Positions 1 to 7,967 of a stretch of DNA of 24,892 bases are shown piece after piece. A program made the translations under genes and the position numbers. The stretch's first letter is position 1, and each line of letters starts with the position of its first letter. Under the pieces are notes generated by a model that saw nothing but the letters and a program-made list of their open reading frames with translations, ran no database searches and was not told the DNA's origin. Origin of the DNA: RGIG5299 sp045542315 (lineage in GTDB: Bacteria; Bacillota; Clostridia; Oscillospirales; RGIG5299); the NCBI GenBank assembly GCA_045542315.1, contig JAZQKU010000055.1, positions 1 through 24,892 of the forward strand. Reading direction: 5' to 3'.

Positions 1-112
1 TTGGCCTCCGACTTACCCTTTTGTCAAGCACTTTTTGAAACTTTTTTATTCTTTTTTCAAAGTTTTTTCGGTGCTCTCCGCTCGGCTTCTCTTTGGCGGC
101 GCAACAGGCAAT

Positions 113-141
113 ATTATACTCCCTTTTCCATGCTTTGTCAA
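113..141 (-). promoter_or_regulatory. Strong leftward sigma-A promoter, probably of a stable-RNA operon off the left edge
   Basis: On the minus strand TTGACA (136-141) and TATAAT (113-118) are separated by exactly 17 bp, a perfect consensus. Upstream (about 142-200) lies an almost pure A/T tract rich in A-runs, like an UP element. A second TTGACA (minus, 22-27), also preceded by A-runs, follows downstream; its -10 would sit at the window edge and cannot be confirmed. Tandem consensus promoters with A-tracts and no nearby leftward reading frame are typical of rRNA or tRNA operons. The rRNA assignment is inference, since the transcribed gene is outside the window. Confidence 0.6.
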
Positions 142-209
142 TACCTTTTTCCAAAGTTTTTTATTTTTTTGTTTTTTATTTTTTCGTTTAAAATTTTATG
201 ATAAACGAA

Positions 210-243
210 GGTAATCGGAGCGCCTTTTCTCACCCCGATTACC
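210..243. terminator. Possible terminator-like inverted repeat
   Basis: GGTAATCGG (210-218) and CCGATTACC (235-243) form a perfect 9-bp stem with a 16-nt loop. A short T-rich stretch follows on the plus strand. It lies between the leftward promoter and the AraC remnant, so it may be the terminator of a lost gene or may insulate the promoter. The long loop and modest T-run make the call tentative. Confidence 0.35.
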
Positions 244-277
244 CGTTTTAATATATGTAATATACCTTTGCTTTATT

Positions 278-508
278 TTGAAGAGCCCCTTCAAGCTTTT
301 CGCAAAACTTCGAAATTTCTCCGTCGGTCTGCGAAGCGCCGAAGCTTACGAAACGCTTGCCGCAAATATGCTTGTCAATACAGACCTGTCGGTTCAGACG
401 ATTTCCGAAGATGTGGGAATTCCCGATTCGGTATATTTCAATAAATTATTCAAGAGAAATTATCAAATGCCGCCGTCGAAATACCGAAAGGTATATTCAG
501 GCAAATAA
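278..508 (+). pseudogene. Remnant of an AraC-family transcriptional regulator (C-terminal HTH only)
   Basis: The 76-codon frame ends with the second helix-turn-helix of the AraC/XylS DNA-binding domain: residues about 28-72 carry the typical pattern NTDLSV..I...G..D..YF...FKR....P..YRK. The sensing domain and the first helix-turn-helix are missing, and the first 25 codons do not resemble the family. The only available start here is TTG at 278 with no clear ribosome-binding site, and the frame is closed by TAA at 212-214. I see this as the 3' end of a decayed regulator, not a functional small protein. It converges on the yigZ-family gene and shares the terminator at 511-534. Confidence 0.6.
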
Positions 509-510
509 AA

Positions 511-534
511 AAGAGCGCCCGTTTGGGCGCTCTT
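511..534. terminator. Rho-independent terminator closing the ylxM-to-yigZ operon (bidirectional)
   Basis: AAGAGCGCCC (511-520) and GGGCGCTCTT (525-534) form a perfect 10-bp GC-rich stem with a GTTT loop. On the minus strand the stem is followed by a run of U's, so it best serves the leftward operon ending at 540. On the plus strand the trailing T's are weaker but usable for the AraC remnant. Confidence 0.85.
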
Positions 535-539
535 AATTT

Positions 540-1157
540 TCAGTTATCTTTTACCGCAATGCTTTTCTTGCCGAGGAAAACATATTCGTTCGTTTTCAAT
601 ATTTCGGAGGCTTCCTTTATAAGCTTTGCCGCGTTTTCCTTTAAAACCGTGACGGTGAGGCTTATTTTTTCGGTGTATTCGGTTTCTATATCTACCGTAT
701 AATCCGAAATTTGCGATTTCAACCTTTCGGCGGTTCCGTAATCGGTTTCAAATTTATAGCACTCGCAGCTAATTACCGTTGCAAGTCCGGCTTCCGTAAC
801 CGCGCCCTTTGCCGCGTCGGTGTAAGCTTTAACAAGTCCGCCCGTGCCAAGAAGTATTCCGCCGAAATAACGGGTAACCACCACAAGCACGTCGGTAAGC
901 TCTTCCTTTCGAAGATAATCGTATATCGGAAGACCTGCGGTTTTCTTCGGTTCTCCGTCATCGGAGTAGCCTGTGTTGCTTCCTATTATATAGGCGTAAA
1001 CATTGTGGCGTGCCTTACGGTGCTCGGCGCGTATCGAAGCAATTATATCGGTTGCTTCCTCAACGCTTTTAACGGGAAAAGCACAGCCGATAAAACGGCT
1101 GTGCTTGATCTCAATTTCATATAGCGATTGTTTAACTATCGTTCGCTTGTTATCCAT
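540..1157 (-). CDS. yigZ: YigZ/IMPACT-family protein
   Basis: This 205-residue protein has the two-domain layout of the YigZ (UPF0029/IMPACT) family. The N-terminal domain is at about residues 17-122, with the signatures SDDGEPKKTAG (65-75) and VTRYFGGILLGTGGL (about 94-108). A C-terminal DUF1949-like domain follows (about 135-195). Full length matches the usual 200-220 residues. The eukaryotic relative IMPACT is linked to translational control; the bacterial protein has no settled reaction. Its ATG overlaps the last 8 bp of the upstream LCP gene, so translation is probably coupled, and it is the last gene of the long leftward operon. Family assignment is secure, function unknown. Confidence 0.9.
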   Translation of the reverse strand: MDNKRTIVKQSLYEIEIKHSRFIGCAFPVKSVEEATDIIASIRAEHRKARHNVYAYIIGSNTGYSDDGEPKKTAGLPIYDYLRKEELTDVLVVVTRYFGGILLGTGGLVKAYTDAAKGAVTEAGLATVISCECYKFETDYGTAERLKSQISDYTVDIETEYTEKISLTVTVLKENAAKLIKEASEILKTNEYVFLGKKSIAVKDN

Positions 1158-2232
1158 AAACGCGTTCGTTCCAATATTTTAAGTTTTGGGCGTAATCAAC
1201 GCCTATCATAGATCTTCCGCCGACAGTGATATACTGCCACGTACCGTCTGCAGGAATTCTTCCGAGGTCAAATTCATAGCCGAGATAGGTTGGAGATTTT
1301 ACAATATATCCCATTAGCTCGTTTTTTGAAAGAGTGGTTCTTATCTCGCCGAGGTATTTCTCGCAAAGAGAAATTATATCGGTGATCGGGAGCTCGCCGA
1401 GCTTATTTATAACCTTCATAAGCACGGTTCTCTGACGCTCGGTTCTTCTGAAATCGCCACCGGCCGTATAGCGCATTCTTGCATAACCAAGCGTTTCAAA
1501 GCCACTTGCATGAATGGTTCCGCCATTTTTAAGCGCCTCGACCTCTGCTAATGTTCTTTCGCCTTTTTTTATAGTTTGCTTGAATATCTGCTCATACGCG
1601 CAATCGTATTCATCAGCCTCCAAGGTAATTTCAATTCCGCCCAGATCGTCGATAAATTTCGTAAAAATATCAAAATTAACAGTAACGTATTTATCTATTG
1701 AAATTCCGATATTGTGCTTTATCGTCTTCATAAGCAGACTTTCGCCGCCGAAAGCATAGGAAGCATTGATTCTGTTATAATTATCAATCTGCGGGATATA
1801 GACATAGCTATCTCGCATAATAGAAGTTACAACGATTCTTCTTTGTGTTTCATTGATGGTTATTACCATCATCGTATCGGTTCTGCCGCGGAAATCCAAG
1901 CCTCTGGAGTCACAGCCTACCAAAAGAATATTCGTAACCTTATCCTTTGAGGAAACCGCAGGCACCTTATTGGCAATATTCCCCGAAACGAGCGGCTGAT
2001 AGCTCGCCAGAACGTCGGAATCGGTATCCGGACCGCTTGCAAGTGGTTCGTCGGGATCGTCGGGTATAAAGCTTACGATATAATCGTCACTCGACGGGTC
2101 AACGTATTCAACGTTTCCGAGCATATCCGAAACGACGAAATACGCGGTGCATAAAAGCAACGCAATAACAAGCAACACAGATACTGTTGCATTTACCGTA
2201 TTCTTTATTGCTCTTTTCGTCCTTTTCGTCAT
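1150..2232 (-). CDS. LytR-CpsA-Psr (LCP) family cell-wall glycopolymer transferase
   Basis: This 360-residue protein has a short basic N-terminus, one membrane segment at about residues 14-34, and an extracellular LCP domain at about 100-285. Family landmarks are visible: NILLVGCDSR (101-110) with Asp108 and Arg110, the arginine-rich GRTDTMM stretch, IMRDSYV with Arg140 and Asp141, and a late YARMRYTAGGDFRRTERQR stretch (250-268). LCP enzymes transfer teichoic acids or other anionic glycopolymers from a lipid carrier to peptidoglycan at the outer membrane face. It lies 15 bp downstream of thrS and overlaps the yigZ-family gene by 8 bp, so it is probably co-transcribed with housekeeping genes. 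The exact glycopolymer cannot be told. Confidence 0.92.
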   Translation of the reverse strand: MTKRTKRAIKNTVNATVSVLLVIALLLCTAYFVVSDMLGNVEYVDPSSDDYIVSFIPDDPDEPLASGPDTDSDVLASYQPLVSGNIANKVPAVSSKDKVTNILLVGCDSRGLDFRGRTDTMMVITINETQRRIVVTSIMRDSYVYIPQIDNYNRINASYAFGGESLLMKTIKHNIGISIDKYVTVNFDIFTKFIDDLGGIEITLEADEYDCAYEQIFKQTIKKGERTLAEVEALKNGGTIHASGFETLGYARMRYTAGGDFRRTERQRTVLMKVINKLGELPITDIISLCEKYLGEIRTTLSKNELMGYIVKSPTYLGYEFDLGRIPADGTWQYITVGGRSMIGVDYAQNLKYWNERVYG

Positions 2233-2247
2233 AATAACACCTTAATT

Positions 2248-4158
2248 TTATTTTGCGCGAATTGAAATTTCCTCTTTAAGCTCTTTTGCAAACGCTTCCG
2301 CATTCTTTGCACCGAGATCTCCGCCCTTGCGGCTTCTTACCGAAACGGTGCCGTCCTGCACTTCTTTATCGCCGACGACTATCATGTAGGGTATCTTGGA
2401 AAGCTGTGCCTCTCTGATACGGTAGCCGATCTTTTCATTTCTGTTGTCAAGCTCAACGCGGATTCCCATATCCTTAAGTATTCCGTAAACCTTTTGTGCA
2501 TATTCATCCTGCTTTTCGGAAATAGGAAGAACAACGGCCTGAACGGGAGAAAGCCAGGTGGGGAATGCGCCTGCGAAATGCTCGGTGATAACACCGATAA
2601 ATCTTTCGATAGAGCCGAAAACAACGCGGTGAATCATTACGGGGCGGTGCTTTTCTCCGTCCTCACCCGTATATTCAAGCTCAAATCTTTCGGGAAGCTG
2701 GAAATCAAGCTGAACGGTGCCGCACTGCCAGGTTCTTCCGATGCAATCCTTCAGATGGAAATCGAGCTTCGGACCGTAGAAGGCGCCGTCGCCCTCGTTT
2801 AAAATGAAATCCTTGCCCATATCGGTAATTGCGGCCTTAAGAGTTTCCTCTGCAAACTGCCAATCGGCAAGCTCTCCCATATGGTCCTCGGGCATGGTTG
2901 AAAGCTCTATCTGATATTCAAGACCGAAGAGGTTATAGACCTCATCGAAAAGCTTAACGACGTTTTTGATCTCGTCCTTCATCTGATCGCGTGTCATAAA
3001 GATATGAGCGTCGTCCTGAGTGAAGCATCTTACTCTGAAGAGTCCGTGAAGAGCGCCCGAAAGCTCGTGACGGTGAACAAGACCGAGCTCGCCAACTCTC
3101 ATGGGAAGCTCACGGTAGGAGTGAGGCTCTGCGCCGTAGATGAGCATACCGCCGGGGCAGTTCATCGGCTTTATTGCAAAATCCTCCTCGTCGATAACGG
3201 TGGTGTACATATTCGCCTTATAATGAGCCCAATGTCCGCTTCTCTCCCAGAGTCTTCTGTTAAGTATCATCGGAGATGAAACTTCAACGTAGCCGTACTT
3301 TTTATGTACCTCACGCCAATAGTCGATAAGAGTGTTTTTAAGCACCATACCCTTGGGAAGGAAGAAGGGGAATCCGGGGCCTTCCTCGGTTATCATAAAG
3401 AGGCCGAGATCCTTACCTATCTTTCTGTGGTCGCGCTTCTTTGCCTCCTCTACCATTGTAAGGTAAGCGTCAAGCTCCGATTGCTTGGGGAATGCGGTAC
3501 CGTAAACACGCTGGAGCATCTTGTTATTTGCGTCACCTCTCCAGTATGCGCCGGTAACGTTGGTTATTTTGACCGCCTTGATATCGGAGGTCTTTGCAAG
3601 GTGGGGACCTCTGCAAAGGTCGGTGAAATCGCCCTGCTTATAGAAGGAAATAGCCTCGCCCTCGGGAAGCTCGTTAATAAGTTCTACCTTATAGGGCTCC
3701 TCTCTTTCCTCCATGAACTTAACAGCCTCTTCTCTTGAAAGCTCAAAGCGTTCAACGGGAAGGGACTCTTTGATGATCTTCTTCATCTCGGCCTCTATTG
3801 CGGCGCAAGCCTCGGGAGTGAAGGGAGTTTCAACGTCGAAATCGTAATAGAATCCGTTTTCGATAGCGGGACCTATTGTGAGCTTCGCATTCGGATAAAG
3901 TCTTTTAACCGCCTGTGCCATAACGTGTGCCGCAGTGTGACGGTAAACCTTCTTGCCCTCCTCATCCTCAAATGTGAGAGCGGTGAGCTCGCAGCCCTCT
4001 TTGGGGAGTACTGTAGAGGTTGCGGCAACCTCGCCGTTTATCATAACGGCAAGAGTGTTTCTAAGAAGCCCCTGTGAGATCCTTCCCACAACGTCTGCCG
4101 CGGTTTCTCCCGCGTTGTATTCAACGGTATTTTTGTTTTTCAAAATCGCTTCTGCCAT
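2248..4158 (-). CDS. thrS: Threonyl-tRNA synthetase
   Basis: This 636-residue class II synthetase charges tRNA-Thr. Domains in order: TGS (about 1-62); the editing domain, with H74xxxH78 and a DLCRGPH segment near 180-186; the catalytic core, with zinc-ligand candidates Cys334 (PMNCPGG) and His385 (QDDAHIF) and the motif 2 region RHE at 363-365; and a C-terminal anticodon-binding domain (about 540-636). Length is normal. The ribosome site GGAGAA precedes the ATG. The gap to trmD is only 49 nt and contains a small GCCCG/CGGGC hairpin. It is far too short for a T-box leader, so thrS seems to depend on the upstream operon promoter. Confidence 0.98.
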   Translation of the reverse strand: MAEAILKNKNTVEYNAGETAADVVGRISQGLLRNTLAVMINGEVAATSTVLPKEGCELTALTFEDEEGKKVYRHTAAHVMAQAVKRLYPNAKLTIGPAIENGFYYDFDVETPFTPEACAAIEAEMKKIIKESLPVERFELSREEAVKFMEEREEPYKVELINELPEGEAISFYKQGDFTDLCRGPHLAKTSDIKAVKITNVTGAYWRGDANNKMLQRVYGTAFPKQSELDAYLTMVEEAKKRDHRKIGKDLGLFMITEEGPGFPFFLPKGMVLKNTLIDYWREVHKKYGYVEVSSPMILNRRLWERSGHWAHYKANMYTTVIDEEDFAIKPMNCPGGMLIYGAEPHSYRELPMRVGELGLVHRHELSGALHGLFRVRCFTQDDAHIFMTRDQMKDEIKNVVKLFDEVYNLFGLEYQIELSTMPEDHMGELADWQFAEETLKAAITDMGKDFILNEGDGAFYGPKLDFHLKDCIGRTWQCGTVQLDFQLPERFELEYTGEDGEKHRPVMIHRVVFGSIERFIGVITEHFAGAFPTWLSPVQAVVLPISEKQDEYAQKVYGILKDMGIRVELDNRNEKIGYRIREAQLSKIPYMIVVGDKEVQDGTVSVRSRKGGDLGAKNAEAFAKELKEEISIRAK

Positions 4159-4207
4159 AATATTTTCTCCATTCCGCCCGAAACGGGCTAAACAGTTATA
4201 TTCGTAT

Positions 4208-4954
4208 TTATTTGGTTTTTCTTGAGATCTTACGTTTGAACGCCGTTATCTTCTTTTTCTCGTCGGCGGTTATTTCCGCTTTTTTAAGAAGGTCGGGCCG
4301 CTTTTTCGCCGTTTCGAAAAGTGACATCTCACGGCGCCATTTTTCAATATTTTTGTGATGGCCCGAAAGAAGCACGTCGGGCACTCTTTTGCCGTCGTAT
4401 TCCTCGGGACGGGTATACTGAGGATATTCCAGGAGGCCGTTGTAGTGGCTTTCGCCCATAAAGCCCTCCTCCTCTGCAAGCACACCCTTTACCGTTCTGG
4501 AAATCGCATCGACCAGAATCGCACAAGGAAGCTCACCGCCCGTAAGGACGTAGTCGCCTGCCGATATTTCAAGGTCAACGTGCTCCATAATGCGCTCGTC
4601 GATGCCCTCGTAATGGCCGCAAAGGATCACAAACCCTTCCTCCTTCGAAAGCTCGTTTACAACCGACTGATCAAGCTTTTTTCCCTTCGGTGACATATAG
4701 ACCACCAAGGGCTTTTTCGAAAATCCGCTTTTGCGGTCCTTGATCGCGTCGATAACGGGAGGTGCCATCATTACCATTCCGCAACCGCCGCCGTAGGGGT
4801 AATCGTCCACCCTCTTGTGACGGTCCTTTGAATAATCACGAAGATTCACCGTGTTTATTTCAATTATTCCTTTTTTTCTTGCTCTTCCGATTATACTCTC
4901 GTTAAAGACCGTTTCAAGCATATCGGGGAAAAGCGTTAAAACGTCAAACCTCAT
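4208..4954 (-). CDS. trmD: tRNA (guanine-N1)-methyltransferase
   Basis: This 248-residue protein methylates G37 of tRNAs with a G36 anticodon base, using S-adenosylmethionine, which protects against +1 frameshifting. The SPOUT knot is recognisable from YMSPKGKKL (86-94), GHYEGIDER (113-121) and SAGDYVLTGGE (131-141). The C-terminal helical domain is present, and length matches the family. Start and stop are shared with rimM in an ATGA overlap at 4952-4955, indicating translational coupling. In most Bacillota rplS follows trmD, but here thrS does. Confidence 0.98.
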   Translation of the reverse strand: MRFDVLTLFPDMLETVFNESIIGRARKKGIIEINTVNLRDYSKDRHKRVDDYPYGGGCGMVMMAPPVIDAIKDRKSGFSKKPLVVYMSPKGKKLDQSVVNELSKEEGFVILCGHYEGIDERIMEHVDLEISAGDYVLTGGELPCAILVDAISRTVKGVLAEEEGFMGESHYNGLLEYPQYTRPEEYDGKRVPDVLLSGHHKNIEKWRREMSLFETAKKRPDLLKKAEITADEKKKITAFKRKISRKTK

Positions 4955-5445
4955 CAGTCAAACAATCCTTCAAGGGGAGTAAATAAAAGAGTTCGGTTTT
5001 CAAGGTCGATTTCAATATTGCAGCTTTCGATAGCGGGAAACATTACCTCATTGCCCTTTTCATCGGTGACGGTGTAAACGTCACTCGAGCCTGCGCGGTA
5101 AATATCCGTTATCTTGCCGTAGCCCTTTCCCTCTCTGTCAAAAACCGAAAGGCCGAGAACGTCCTCCACAAAATAGACGCCCTCAGGCAGTTTTACCTCG
5201 TTACGGTTTACGTAAACCGTTTTGTTTCTCATGCTCTCGGCGGTATTCATATCGTTTATCCCCGAAAGCTTGACAATTATCGCATTTTTATGCGGTCTTG
5301 CAGAATTTATACGGAAGCTTTGGCCGTTTTCACCCACAGTGAGATTTTTGGCGCGTGAGATCACCGAAAAGTCGCCGATAATCTTTACCTCGCCCTTTAT
5401 GCCGTGAGCCGAAACTATTTTGCCCGAGTCCATAAAATCTTTCAT
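4954..5445 (-). CDS. rimM: Ribosome maturation factor RimM
   Basis: This 163-residue 30S assembly factor binds S19 and helps mature the 16S 3' major domain. The N-terminal beta-barrel starts with GKIVSAHGIKGEVKI (residues 8-22), and a PRC-barrel domain follows at about 88-163. Length is typical for Clostridia. An AAGG ribosome-binding motif lies about 9 nt upstream of the ATG at 5443-5445. The stop codon overlaps the trmD start by one base. A 92-nt structured spacer separates it from khpA upstream. Confidence 0.96.
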   Translation of the reverse strand: MKDFMDSGKIVSAHGIKGEVKIIGDFSVISRAKNLTVGENGQSFRINSARPHKNAIIVKLSGINDMNTAESMRNKTVYVNRNEVKLPEGVYFVEDVLGLSVFDREGKGYGKITDIYRAGSSDVYTVTDEKGNEVMFPAIESCNIEIDLENRTLLFTPLEGLFD

Positions 5446-5537
5446 AGCTTATACCTTTTTTGTCGTTAGTGCTGTTTGCCAGACCGCCCCGGTTGCCCGA
5501 GGCAGTCTGACCAAATTACCGGTTTCCAAGCGCGGCG

Positions 5538-5774
5538 TTATTCTTTTTCGATTATTTCCACGTTGACCTTTTTGCCCTCTTTTGTGGCAGCCGAACGCAT
5601 AACTACTCGAATAGCACGTGCTATTTTGCCTTGCTTTCCGATGATCCTTCCCATGTCGTCCTTATCGACCGAAATTTTAAACTCGACCTCTTCTCCCGAT
5701 TCTTCTTCGGTGATTATTACACCGTCGGGATTTTCGACAAGTGACTTAACAAGGTACTCAAGTAAATCCTTCAT
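5538..5774 (-). CDS. khpA: KH-domain RNA-binding protein KhpA
   Basis: This 78-residue single KH-domain protein has the core GRIIGKQGK (residues 42-50), giving the GxxG loop at 46-49. KhpA works with KhpB (Jag/EloR) in RNA binding and cell-elongation control in Gram-positive bacteria, and it regularly lies between rpsP and rimM. I chose the ATG at 5774 because the protein then begins MKDLLEYLVKSLV as in homologues. An in-frame TTG at 5798 would add eight atypical residues and swallow the GAAAGG ribosome site, though that site lies a rather long 12 nt before the ATG. Confidence 0.94.
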   Translation of the reverse strand: MKDLLEYLVKSLVENPDGVIITEEESGEEVEFKISVDKDDMGRIIGKQGKIARAIRVVMRSAATKEGKKVNVEIIEKE

Positions 5775-5847
5775 AATATGACCATGCCTTTCACACAAAG
5801 CATCGGTTTACCGATTTTCGATATCCGATTCACATTCTGACTGGTTC

Positions 5848-6093
5848 TCAGTCGATAACGCCGTTCTTCTTAAGAAGAGCCTTGACGGTAACAGTGGGCT
5901 GTGCACCGTTCTTGATCCAATCTGTTGCCTTCTCGGTATCGATCTTTACCTCTGCGGGATCAGTGAGGGGATTGTAAGTACCGATCTCCTCGATGAATCT
6001 GCCGTCCCTGGGGAATCTCGAGTCTGCAACTACGATTCTGTAGAAGGGAGCCTTCTTTGCGCCCATTCTTCTGAGTCTGATTTTAACTGCCAT
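5848..6093 (-). CDS. rpsP: 30S ribosomal protein S16
   Basis: This 81-residue primary structural protein of the 30S body has the family start MAVKIRLRRMGAKKAPFYRI and the later RDGRFIEEIGTYNPL segment. The ATG at 6091-6093 is preceded by a strong GGAGGTG ribosome site at 8-nt spacing. An in-frame GTG at 6102 lies inside that site and is not the start. It sits 60 nt downstream of ffh, and the gap holds a perfect 9-bp A/T-rich hairpin (6131-6152) with no obvious terminator tail. Confidence 0.97.
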   Translation of the reverse strand: MAVKIRLRRMGAKKAPFYRIVVADSRFPRDGRFIEEIGTYNPLTDPAEVKIDTEKATDWIKNGAQPTVTVKALLKKNGVID

Positions 6094-6153
6094 CTTTTTC
6101 ACCTCCGAAAAAATCTTTATTGTATTTTACCGTTTTTTGTTTTCAAAAAACGA

Positions 6154-7521
6154 CTAAAATCCCATTTTGGAAAAATCCATGCCCTTGGGCATTTTGCCGC
6201 CCTTCATTCCGGGCATATTGAGCATACCGCTTTTGTTCATCTTCTTCATCATCTCTTTTATCTGCTTATAAGATTTCAAAAGACGGTTTACCTCTTCAAC
6301 AGTGTTTCCCGAGCCGAGTGCTATTCGCTTTCTGCGCTTTCCGTCGATGATCTCGGGCTTTCTTCTTTCCTTTTTGGTCATCGACTGAATTATAGCCTCA
6401 TAGCGGAGGAACTGGCGCTCGTCGATATTCGCCGATGCAAGCGCCTTTTTATCAACACCCGGTACGCTTTCGAGGAGCGACCTGATATTTCCCATTTTCT
6501 TGAGCTGACGGATCTGCGAAAGGTAATCATCGAGGTCGAAAACGTTTGCACGCATCTTTTCCTCGAGCTTTTTCGCCTCTTCCTCATCAATGGCTCTTTC
6601 AACCTTTTCGATGACGGAGAGTACGTCGCCCATTCCTAAAATCCTGTTTGCCATTCGGGAGGGGTTAAACTCCTCGAAATCGCCGAGCTTTTCGCCCGTG
6701 CCGGCAAATTTTACCGGCTTGCCTGTTACGTAAAGCACCGAAAGGACTGCGCCGCCTCGGGTATCGCCGTCAAGCTTTGTAAGTATTACGCCGGTAATAT
6801 CAAGCAGCTCGTTGAAGCTTTCGGAAACGTTTACCGCGTCCTGACCGGTCATTGCATCGACGGTTAAAAGGATCTCGTCGGGCTTTATCTTTTCTTTTAT
6901 TTTTTTGAGCTCCGCCATCATATCCTCGTCGATATGAAGACGGCCCGCAGTATCTATAAATACAATGTCGTTTCCGTGCTTTTCGGCGTGCTTTACCGCC
7001 TCAGAGGCTATCTTTACCGCATCGTTGCAGCCGTCTATCGTAAATACCGGAACACCGCTTTTTTCTCCGAGCTTTTGAAGCTGCAGGATAGCGGCGGGAC
7101 GGTAGATATCGCAGGCGACCATAAGCGGACGTCTTCCCTGCCTTTTATAAAGGCTTGCAAGCTTTGCGACGTGAGTGGTTTTACCCGTACCCTGAAGGCC
7201 TACCACCATAATTACGGTGGTGCCGTTGTTTTTAAGCTTTATTTTCTGATTTTCCGAGGTCATGAGGAGTGCCATTTCCTCATTTACTATCTTTATGACC
7301 TGCTGAGCGGGAGTAAGGCTTTTCATTACCTGCTCGCCGACTGCTCTTTCGCTTACCTTTTTGACAAACTCCTTAACCACCTTGAAGTTAACGTCTGCCG
7401 ACAAAAGCGCGAGCTTTATTTCACGCATTGCCTCGGCTACGTCAGCCTCGGTGAGCTTGCCCTTATTCTTAAGTTTTTTAAAGACAACCGAAAGCTTTTC
7501 GGAAAGGCTGTCAAATCCCAT
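6154..7521 (-). CDS. ffh: Signal recognition particle protein Ffh
   Basis: This 455-residue SRP GTPase binds signal sequences and the 4.5S/6S-like SRP RNA and docks on FtsY for co-translational membrane targeting. The N domain spans about 1-90. The G domain carries the P-loop GLQGTGKTT (108-116), an IDTAGRLH segment and TKLDGDTRGG. The C-terminal M domain is methionine-rich (MMKKMNKSGMLNMPGMKGG and onwards). Length is normal. It starts 11 nt after ylxM, its usual partner in Bacillota, so the two form the head of this operon. Confidence 0.98.
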   Translation of the reverse strand: MGFDSLSEKLSVVFKKLKNKGKLTEADVAEAMREIKLALLSADVNFKVVKEFVKKVSERAVGEQVMKSLTPAQQVIKIVNEEMALLMTSENQKIKLKNNGTTVIMVVGLQGTGKTTHVAKLASLYKRQGRRPLMVACDIYRPAAILQLQKLGEKSGVPVFTIDGCNDAVKIASEAVKHAEKHGNDIVFIDTAGRLHIDEDMMAELKKIKEKIKPDEILLTVDAMTGQDAVNVSESFNELLDITGVILTKLDGDTRGGAVLSVLYVTGKPVKFAGTGEKLGDFEEFNPSRMANRILGMGDVLSVIEKVERAIDEEEAKKLEEKMRANVFDLDDYLSQIRQLKKMGNIRSLLESVPGVDKKALASANIDERQFLRYEAIIQSMTKKERRKPEIIDGKRRKRIALGSGNTVEEVNRLLKSYKQIKEMMKKMNKSGMLNMPGMKGGKMPKGMDFSKMGF

Positions 7522-7532
7522 AGAATAGCACC

Positions 7533-7898
7533 TCAGTAGTTAATTTCGTCAATCGTTCTGAGAATATCGTTGGCTTTTGCGTTGATATCGAATACCATGC
7601 TCGTTTTGGAGTTGATATCCTTTATCTCTTCTATCTTTTCCTTTATCTCGCCAACCTTTTGGAGGGTCTCCTGCATTCTTGCAACAAGGCCGAGGCGTTC
7701 CTCATAATTTTTGAGCTGCTCCTCGCCGCGCTTGATGCTGTCGCGCACGCCCTGACGGGTAATCTGATTCTGAAGCGCGATCTCTCCGAGGGACATATCG
7801 TCCTCGTAATAAGCAAGCATCGTGTCGCGCTGCTTTTCGGTTAAAAGTTCTCCGTAAAAATCAAGAAGCATCGGTATCGTTAAATCTTTTTCGTACAT
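7533..7898 (-). CDS. ylxM: YlxM-family putative SRP-associated DNA-binding protein
   Basis: This 121-residue protein of the UPF0122/YlxM family has an N-terminal sigma-70-region-4-like helix-turn-helix (about residues 18-60: LTEKQRDTMLAYYEDDMSLGEIA, then RQGVRDSIKRGEEQL, a typical recognition-helix pattern). A predicted coiled-coil tail follows (about 70-110, rich in E, K, I and L). YlxM is almost always next to ffh and is thought to act with SRP, but its role is poorly defined. A GGAAGGAAGG ribosome site lies just upstream. It is the first gene of the leftward operon, and a consensus promoter lies 41-69 bp before its start. Confidence 0.92.
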   Translation of the reverse strand: MYEKDLTIPMLLDFYGELLTEKQRDTMLAYYEDDMSLGEIALQNQITRQGVRDSIKRGEEQLKNYEERLGLVARMQETLQKVGEIKEKIEEIKDINSKTSMVFDINAKANDILRTIDEINY

Positions 7899-7938
7899 TT
7901 TCCGGTCCTTCCTTCCCCATTTTATATTTTACCCGTAT

Positions 7939-7967
7939 ATTATACCACTTTGCCGCTTAAATGTCAA
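7939..7967 (-). promoter_or_regulatory. Sigma-A promoter of the ylxM-ffh-rpsP-trmD-thrS operon
   Basis: On the minus strand TTGACA (7962-7967) and TATAAT (7939-7944) are separated by 17 bp, perfect consensus in both boxes. The start of transcription should fall near 7932, giving a leader of about 35 nt before ylxM. The -35 box lies within the palindrome listed at 7959-7986. Confidence 0.88.

Noticed and set aside
1..201. 66-codon plus-strand frame at the left edge
   Set aside because: Poly-Phe translation of the A/T tract that forms the promoter region on the other strand.
4159..4207. T-box or other riboswitch before thrS
   Set aside because: The gap is 49 nt with only a 5-bp hairpin, too short for any T-box.
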